In this document: positions 58,689 through 64,000 of the stretch, in pieces
Layout: every line of letters begins with the position of its first letter
Position numbering within the stretch: position 1 is the stretch's first letter
Assembly (NCBI RefSeq): GCF_049801095.1
Contig: NZ_JBNAGH010000010.1
Coordinates: forward strand, 29,523 to 93,522
Source: Dinoroseobacter sp049801095
Lineage (GTDB): Bacteria > Pseudomonadota > Alphaproteobacteria > Rhodobacterales > Rhodobacteraceae
Direction of reading: 5' to 3'
DNA length: 64,000 nucleotides
The notes under the pieces: generated by a model
Databases searched by the model: none
The model's input: the letters and a program-made list of their open reading frames with translations, nothing else
What the model was told of the DNA's origin: nothing
Translations under genes and position numbers: made by a program

Positions 58689-59675
58689 ATGAAACGTCGT
58701 ACTTTTCTGAAGACTACAACGCTGGCTGCAGCCGCGCTCGCCGCGCCTGGCCTCACCATGGCCGGGGCATCAAAGAAGCTGCGCATCGGCACGATCACGC
58801 CCGGCAGTCATTTCTGGACGCAGACGATGGACCGCGTCGGAAAGTCCATGGCCGAGAAGAGCGGCGGCGCATTTGCATCCGAGATCTTCCCATCGGGTCA
58901 GCTGGGAAATGAGGCGACCATGATCCAGCAGCTTCAGGCGGGCGGGCTCGATATGGGCTTCTTGACGGTGGCCGAATTCTCGAACCGGATCGACGATATG
59001 GCCGCCCTCTTCACGCCCTATCTCGTCGCGGATGTCGCGCAGGCCTCGAAGCTTCTGACCGGCGCGACCGCGACCGCGATGCTCGATCAGTACAAGACGC
59101 TGGGCATGAAGGGTCTGGGCTTTGGCCTTGGCGGGATGCGCCATCTGATTTCGCGCAAATCCGCCGCGACATCCGCTGATCTGGCGGGGCGCAAATACCG
59201 CATCACGCCTTTCGCGCCGCTGCGCGATTTCTACGAGCTGATGGATGTGGCGCCCACGCCCGTCCCCCTGCCGGGTCTCTTTGATGCTCTGGCCAATGGT
59301 CAGGTCGACGGGGCCGATATCGATCTCGAGCTGGCCTGGAAGCTGAAGCTCTATGATCAGGCGCCCAATCTCAAGATCACGAGCCAGATGATGTTCCCCG
59401 TGGTTGCGGTTGTGTCCGGCAAGTATTGGGCGGGGCTTGATGCGGGCGAGAAGGAGATGCTGTCGCAGACCGTCTCCGAGGAGATCGACTGGCTCTTTGC
59501 GCAATATGTGGAGTTCGAGCCGAAATGGCTGGCCGACCTCAAGGGCACGGGCATGTCTGTCTCGTCTGCGGAGCCGGAGTTCTTTGGGGATACGCTCGCG
59601 CAGTGGAACGGGATCTGGGAGCCGAAAGCGCCCTCGATTGCCGCCTTGCGGGCCGAGGCTCAGGCGCTGGCCTGA
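58689..59675 (+). CDS. TRAP transporter substrate-binding protein DctP type
   Basis: This 328-aa periplasmic receptor has a Tat signal (MKRRTFLKTTTLAAAALAAPGLTMA). The DctP fold shows LRIGTITPGSHFWTQTMDRVGKSMAEKSGGAFASEIFPSGQLGNEATMIQQLQAGGLDMGFLTVAEFS and GRKYRI, the conserved Arg carboxylate-binding region. Ligands of this family are mainly carboxylic acids. It begins 34 bp after the SDR gene. Confidence 0.92.
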   Translation: MKRRTFLKTTTLAAAALAAPGLTMAGASKKLRIGTITPGSHFWTQTMDRVGKSMAEKSGGAFASEIFPSGQLGNEATMIQQLQAGGLDMGFLTVAEFSNRIDDMAALFTPYLVADVAQASKLLTGATATAMLDQYKTLGMKGLGFGLGGMRHLISRKSAATSADLAGRKYRITPFAPLRDFYELMDVAPTPVPLPGLFDALANGQVDGADIDLELAWKLKLYDQAPNLKITSQMMFPVVAVVSGKYWAGLDAGEKEMLSQTVSEEIDWLFAQYVEFEPKWLADLKGTGMSVSSAEPEFFGDTLAQWNGIWEPKAPSIAALRAEAQALA

Positions 59676-59736
59676 GCAACAGGGCCGTCCGCGCGACGTT
59701 GCGGACGGTCCCAACCAACTTGCGCAAGGTGGCGGA

Positions 59737-60288
59737 ATGCGACTTCTCCTGAAGGCCTCGGACGGTATTGCCCGCATTGAGGCGGTCGTCTTGAAACTGC
59801 TGGTGGCGGCGGTGCTCGGGCTCATGATCCTGAACGTGGCCAGCCGTGCTGTGAACTGGTCGCTCTACTGGGTCGATGAGCTGGCGATCAATCTGATGGT
59901 CATTTTCGCCTTCGTAGGTTCGAGCCTGATGTTCGCGCAGCGTCGCCATTTCGCCGTGACGCTTCTGTCGGATGCTGTCTCGGACGTGTCCCGGCGGCGG
60001 ATGGCGATTACCGTACAGGGGATCAACCTGGCCTTCGCGCTGTTTCTGGCCTTTGCCTGCTGGGTCTGGTTTGACCCGGCAACGCTGGCCCGTCACGGTT
60101 TTGATCTCGCGGTTTTCTTCGAGAACACGTTCAACAGCGTCTATCAGGAAGTCACCAATACGATCGGCGTCAGGCGGTTGTGGTTCTTCCTCATCATGCC
60201 GGTCTTCGCGCTCACGCTTGCGATTCACAGCGCTGCGTGCCTTCTGCGCGACCTCTCCCACACAGGCGAAGAAGGCGACGTCTCATGA
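59737..60288 (+). CDS. TRAP transporter small permease (DctQ type)
   Basis: This 183-aa four-helix membrane subunit has helix 1 IEAVVLKLLVAAVLGLMILNVASRAV, then WVDELAINLMVIFAFVGSSLMFAQRRHFAVTLL, the conserved W-x-x-E-L core of DctQ. The start ATG 59737 follows GGTGGCGG weakly. It ends in a 4-bp overlap with the large permease. Confidence 0.9.
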   Translation: MRLLLKASDGIARIEAVVLKLLVAAVLGLMILNVASRAVNWSLYWVDELAINLMVIFAFVGSSLMFAQRRHFAVTLLSDAVSDVSRRRMAITVQGINLAFALFLAFACWVWFDPATLARHGFDLAVFFENTFNSVYQEVTNTIGVRRLWFFLIMPVFALTLAIHSAACLLRDLSHTGEEGDVS

Positions 60289-61541
60289 TCACCGCGGTGG
60301 CTTTTCTCATTCTCCTCTTCATCGGAGCGCCCATCGGCATCGTTCTGGCGGTCTCGGCGACCGTCTATGTCTTTGCCACGGACAACACGGCGCTCATCGG
60401 CTCCTACGCGCTGCAGCTCCAGTCGGGCATTGGAAAATACGGGCTTCTGGCCATCCCGCTTTTCATGATGGTGGGGGAGATGATGAATGGCGGCGGCATC
60501 ACGAGCCGCCTGATCGGCATGGCGCGCGCGGTTGTGGGCACCATGAAGGGCGGGCTCGTCTACGTGAACATCCTCGCCAACATGATGATGGCCTCGATCC
60601 TCGGCTCAGCGACGGCCCAGATTTCCATCATGTCCAAGGTGATGGTCCCGGAGATGGAGCGCGCGGGCTACCAAAAGACTTTTGCAGTCGCCACGACAAC
60701 CTCCGCCGGTCTTTTGTCACCCATCATTCCGCCTTCGATGATGTTCGTTGTCTACGGGGTGCTCGCGCAGATCTCCATCGGGGACCTTTTTATCGCGGGC
60801 ATTGTCCCCGGTCTCATGATGGCGTTGGGTTTCATGGCCGTGATCTTCGTGATTGGCCTCTACAGCCCGTTTCCCGTCGCACCCCCTCTGTCGCGGTCGG
60901 AGCGGTTCGCCCTGCTGCGGGACGGGTTGCTGACCCTGATCATCCCTGCCTCCATCATCGGCAGCATCCTGACCGGCATCGCGACCCCGACAGAATCCGC
61001 CGCCATCGCGGCTGTCATGGCTTATGTGATCGGTAGATTTGTCACGGGCGAGCTTGCGGACCGAGACATCCCTAATATGCTGCTGACTGCCGGGTCCAAT
61101 GCAGCGCTCGTGCTCTTCATGGTTGCGACGGCCAATGTCTTTAGTTGGATCCTCATTTATGGGCAGATCCCGCAGGGGCTGGCTGCCTGGGTCGTGACAG
61201 TTGCCGATCATCCCATCCTGTTCCTGCTGCTGATCAACGTGATCATGCTCGCGGTCGGGATGATAATCGACGGCATCCCGGCGCTGATCATGGTGGTGCC
61301 GATCATCCTGCCCGTGGCAACGGCGGTCTATGGGATCGATCCGTATCACTTGGGCGTCGTGCTCTGCCTGAACCTGACGCTTGGCCTGATGACGCCGCCT
61401 GTCGGTGTCGCGCTCTATGTGGCGGCAACGGTGTCTGACACCAAAGCTGGCGCGATCTTCAAATCCGCCATGCCATTCGTCGCGGTCGCAGCATGGGTTG
61501 TGGTCATGATCAGCGTGTTCCCGGCCTTGATCATCCGCTAG
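60285..61541 (+). CDS. TRAP transporter large permease (DctM type)
   Basis: This 418-aa membrane subunit carries the sodium-coupled carrier domain of the TRAP system. It has many helices and the conserved GLLAIPLFMMVGEMMNGGGI, GSATAQISIMSKVMVPEMERAGYQKTFAVATTTSAGLLSPIIPPS and GLMTPPVGVALYVA. It is the last gene of the eight-gene operon; no clear terminator follows. Confidence 0.93.
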   Translation: MITAVAFLILLFIGAPIGIVLAVSATVYVFATDNTALIGSYALQLQSGIGKYGLLAIPLFMMVGEMMNGGGITSRLIGMARAVVGTMKGGLVYVNILANMMMASILGSATAQISIMSKVMVPEMERAGYQKTFAVATTTSAGLLSPIIPPSMMFVVYGVLAQISIGDLFIAGIVPGLMMALGFMAVIFVIGLYSPFPVAPPLSRSERFALLRDGLLTLIIPASIIGSILTGIATPTESAAIAAVMAYVIGRFVTGELADRDIPNMLLTAGSNAALVLFMVATANVFSWILIYGQIPQGLAAWVVTVADHPILFLLLINVIMLAVGMIIDGIPALIMVVPIILPVATAVYGIDPYHLGVVLCLNLTLGLMTPPVGVALYVAATVSDTKAGAIFKSAMPFVAVAAWVVVMISVFPALIIR

Positions 61542-61959
61542 GATCAGGCCTCACAGCCAGTAAATCACGCATGCTGCTGCCGCGAAGGCTGAGAGGCAGA
61601 CCTTCGAACTGCGGTCGTCAAACACTTAGCGCGAAACAAGCGAGCTATAGTTGCCAAGGGCAAGCCTGCCTTGATCTGAAATGGCATGGTCAGCGCGTCT
61701 TTGTGGAAGGCTCAAGTCAATGCCCCAAAAGGCAGAAGCCACCTCAGTCCCACACCCCTTCGTGCCAAGACCCTGCCATGAGTTTTGATTTGGCTTTTTC
61801 AGCGGGGAGGTGCCGAGTCCTTAGACAACTTGAACAAATGGACTAAAGGCAAGGACACAAATGTGTGGACGGAGATCCGAACGCATCCTTGCTCTGATCG
61901 GGTGGATGGCCAAGCAGATGGAGTTTGGTGCGCAGTCTCATGTTCTGGCGGCGCTCTAA
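61542..61959. other. About 420 bp without a recognisable gene
   Basis: The sequence after the TRAP operon shows a few short open frames but nothing with a coding pattern, repeat or RNA structure that I can name. It leads into decayed genes, so it may be worn-out coding DNA. Confidence 0.5.
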
Positions 61960-62450
61960 CTTCAGTAAAGCAGCGGTTCTGGATTGCTTCGGATGCTGGT
62001 GGATCTCGGATATGTGGAGCGCACTGCGATATGCATGGTAGTTTGGTCCAATTCCCGGGCAAAGACTCGACCCCTCTCGCTGCGCGGGGCACCTTGTTGA
62101 GGGTTCTGGCACCAGTCGCCTATGAGGATGCTACATCGGTTGGGGAGTCGGGATTTCTCGCCGTGCGCGACCCAAATCTGACGATACTCTACTTCAACAA
62201 GGTGTTGCCCAATCGCGAGATCCGCTACGACATAGACACCTCCGTTCCGCGGCAAGCGCACCAGGGCTCGAGCGGCTTTGTTCTGCTGAATACGCTGATT
62301 GAAGAGGTCATCGAAGAACGCGCAACCGCGCTGCCACAGGTTGCGGGGCGCTCTCTTCTCCCGGACGTTTGGGCAACCGCGGCCGGTAGATACGCGATCG
62401 CGCGTCTTGAGTCGTCGAAGGGGCAACTTGTGTCGCCGCGCCTGCGCTGA
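61960..62450 (+). pseudogene. Remnant of an IclR-family regulator
   Basis: Fragments of one IclR protein appear in different frames. The HTH end SSGSGLLRMLVDLGYVERT is read from about 61971 in one frame, with two stops close before it. The effector domain LLRVLAPVAYEDATSVGESGFLAVRDPNLTILYFNKV, IRYDIDTSVPRQAHQGSSGFVLL follows from about 62095 in another frame to the stop at 62450. The HTH recognition helix and the end of the protein are lost or garbled. The gene is inactive. Confidence 0.65.
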
Positions 62451-62624
62451 GACTTTCCGGCGAAATCGAAACCTTTGTAGACCTCGCAATGTCTTTCGCT
62501 GGTCAAGGGACAGGGGCCCTGTGCCAAAACCACTTCCGAAAAAACGAGAGCCGGAAGAGGCACACCCGAGGCCTGATCCCGCCAGCACAACGGTGCGGCG
62601 GGCCCTTGGAAATTCAATCAACTG

Positions 62625-63111
62625 ATGGAGGTGGGCGCGACGTCCATTTCCAGCTCTTGCGCTGTTGTGCTAGGGGCCGCAGTCGCGCTTGTCGCCGGTC
62701 GAGGCGTTGTTGCGGATGACCCGGATCGAAGCGTTGAGGTCGTTGTGGGTTTGAGGATCGGCCGGGGCCACGACACTGTGTTGCAATTGATAGCAAAGGT
62801 TCTGACGGAAGAGGATATCGTTGACGCCTCGATCAACGCGGTCAATTGGGAAGGCGGTAGTTCCGCCGTTGTGATGGGCTATCTCAACGGCAAGAAGGGG
62901 GACGGGCATGACCTGATGTCGATCATCTCGTTTTTCATCACGCGGCCGCTCAGATCATACCTGCCTTTCAGCTATGCCAGCTTCACGCGGCTCGGCATTG
63001 ATCCCGAACTCCTCGCCGTGAATCCGAAGAGCGGCCTTGCTACGATGGATGCGATCCCTGGGGCCGGCGGGTGTCCGTCGTCATGGTTTTTGGAACCAAT
63101 GGCGGCCTGAA
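62625..63111 (+). pseudogene. Truncated TctC-type tripartite tricarboxylate receptor
   Basis: The frame starts with a signal-like stretch and shows TctC features: VEVVVGLRIGRGHDTVLQLIAKVL, the expected glycine-rich site altered, and SYLPFSYASFTRLGIDPELLAVNPKSGLATMD. About 160 of the usual 320 residues remain. Near 63070 homology shifts frame (VSVVMVFGTNGGLN read in the next frame to 63111), and then an insertion sequence begins. A fixation by IS insertion is the likely cause of the truncation. Confidence 0.65.
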
Positions 63112-64000
63112 CTAAGTGAGAGTTTGGCTCATCTTGTTGGTTTGATTATGCGGCGTGTTTGCGGTGATGCAAGCGTCGCGCTTCGAGTGTTTTCTGTTTG
63201 ATCCTTTCGCGTTGTTTGAGAATAGCTTTGTCCCGGCCGAAGTAGACGTCGGCGGGTGTGACGTTGTTGATGCTCTCGTGTAAGCGCTGGTGATTGTAGT
63301 GATCGACAAAGGCCGTGATCTGCGCCTCGAGATCGCATGGCAGGAAGTAGTTTTCGAGCAGGATGCGGTTCTTGAGGGTCTGATGCCAACGTTCGATCTT
63401 GCCTTGGGTCTGCGGATGGTATGGCGCACCGCGGGAGTGCTTCATGCCCTTATCCTGCAACCACTCGGCCAGATTCCCAGAGACGTAACTGGAGCCGTTG
63501 TCGCTGAGCAGACGCGGCTTGTGAACGACATGTACCTGATCGCAGCCGGATGCCTGCAATGCGAGGTCGAGTGTGTCTGTCACGTCCTCGGCCCGCATGT
63601 TGGTGCAGAGCTTCCAGGAGATGATGTAGCGGCTGTAATCATCGAGGACGGTGCTAAGGTAGAACCAGCCCCAGCCGATCACCTTGAGATAGGTAAAGTC
63701 GGTCTGCCAAAGCTGGTTGATTGCCGTCGTTTTGTGTTGGAATTCATCGGCGGCTTTCAGGACGATGAAGGCCGGGCTGGTGATCAGGTCATGGGCTTTG
63801 AGTGTCCGATATACAGTAGATTCCGAGACAAAATAGCGTTCCTGATCGGTAAACTTCACCGCCAGTTCACGTGGCGATAGCTCCGTTTCCTTCAGCGCAA
63901 GATCCACAACCTTGCGCTTCACGTCAGAGGGCACCCGATTCCAGACGTGATTGGGCTTGGGAGATTGATCCGCCAGCCCAGCCTCACCGCGCTGCAGTAT
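63112..64000. mobile_element. Insertion sequence (IS3-type), right part outside the window
   Basis: The element begins somewhere between 63105 and 63120, where TctC homology stops; candidate ends start with TGAACTAAG (63108) or TGAGAG (63117). It holds the transposase gene on the minus strand. The other end is beyond the window, so the terminal inverted repeat cannot be checked. Confidence 0.65.
63146..64000 (-). CDS. IS3-family transposase with integrase core, 5' end outside the window
   Basis: The frame is open to the right edge (codons before the in-frame GTG at 63934 read QRGEAGLADQSPKPNHVWNR, typical transposase sequence), so the true start lies outside. The rve core is complete. The DDE residues appear in QTDFTYLKVIGWG, LLSDNGSSYVSG and TQGKIERWHQTLKNRI, with the usual spacing for IS3-type elements. 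It ends LEARRLHHRKHAA. The enzyme moves the insertion sequence by cut or copy and paste. Confidence 0.9.
   Translation of the reverse strand: MLQRGEAGLADQSPKPNHVWNRVPSDVKRKVVDLALKETELSPRELAVKFTDQERYFVSESTVYRTLKAHDLITSPAFIVLKAADEFQHKTTAINQLWQTDFTYLKVIGWGWFYLSTVLDDYSRYIISWKLCTNMRAEDVTDTLDLALQASGCDQVHVVHKPRLLSDNGSSYVSGNLAEWLQDKGMKHSRGAPYHPQTQGKIERWHQTLKNRILLENYFLPCDLEAQITAFVDHYNHQRLHESINNVTPADVYFGRDKAILKQRERIKQKTLEARRLHHRKHAA

Noticed and set aside
1..64000. CRISPR arrays, tRNA and rRNA genes
   Set aside because: No regularly spaced repeats, tRNA-like CCA-ending cloverleafs or conserved rRNA segments were seen while reading either strand.

Overview
The window looks like a chromosomal stretch of a high-GC alphaproteobacterium, most likely a Rhodobacteraceae (roseobacter-type) member. 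The reasons are the high GC content, the density of ABC and TRAP importers, an ScfR-type short-chain fatty acyl regulator beside a malyl-CoA operon, a carbohydrate ABC operon with two ATPases and an extra small membrane protein, and a phosphonate-type importer coupled to a HAD phosphatase. No rRNA, tRNA, CRISPR array or prophage was seen. Genes are packed into operons with many 4-bp ATGA/GTGA overlaps.

Layout. (1) 1-4839: the end of a Dpp/Opp-type importer (binding protein cut by the window edge, two permeases, a fused double ATPase), closed by a strong terminator. (2) 5450-10331: single genes, including a GNAT, an unusual MerR-methyltransferase fusion, an ArsR regulator, a LysE exporter and an ankyrin protein. 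(3) 10527-16311: an envelope/copper-flavoured group (Tat multicopper oxidase, PAP2 phosphatase, PepSY protein, glycosyltransferase, DedA-LssY_C fusion, decayed YHYH gene) that carries three copies of the palindrome TTACA-N4-TGTAA. (4) 16308-20753: TetR and AraC regulators around a clear operator, then six small genes (two monooxygenase-like, one SRPBCC, three membrane proteins) and a lipoprotein. (5) 20789-28767: ScfR regulator divergent from an aminotransferase, malyl-CoA lyase, malate-CoA ligase (two subunits), MaoC-type hydratase and class III CoA-transferase operon, closed by a terminator. (6) 29091-39578: a polyol/sugar importer with dihydroxyacetone-kinase-family kinase, LacI regulator, sugar-phosphate isomerase and Gfo/Idh/MocA dehydrogenase. 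Two LacI-like operators with a central CG precede it. (7) 39646-51287: a phosphorylated-compound region. DeoR, PhnD, PhnC, two PhnE and a HAD phosphatase form one operon on the minus strand. NUDIX, an AfuABC-like importer and a histidine-phosphatase homologue lie on the plus strand, and an inositol-monophosphatase homologue on the minus. (8) 51513-52166: a TenA homologue. (9) 52764-61541: an AraC regulator divergent from an eight-gene catabolic operon (aldehyde dehydrogenase, NIPSNAP, cupin, TPP enzyme, SDR, TRAP transporter PQM) of unknown substrate. (10) 61542-64000: a decaying end with an IclR remnant, a truncated TctC receptor and an IS3-type transposase running off the edge.

The best candidates for something undescribed are the TRAP/NIPSNAP/TPP operon, the DeoR-controlled phosphonate-type importer with its own phosphatase, and the TTACA-N4-TGTAA regulon. 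All functional readings come from family recognition by eye. No search was run.
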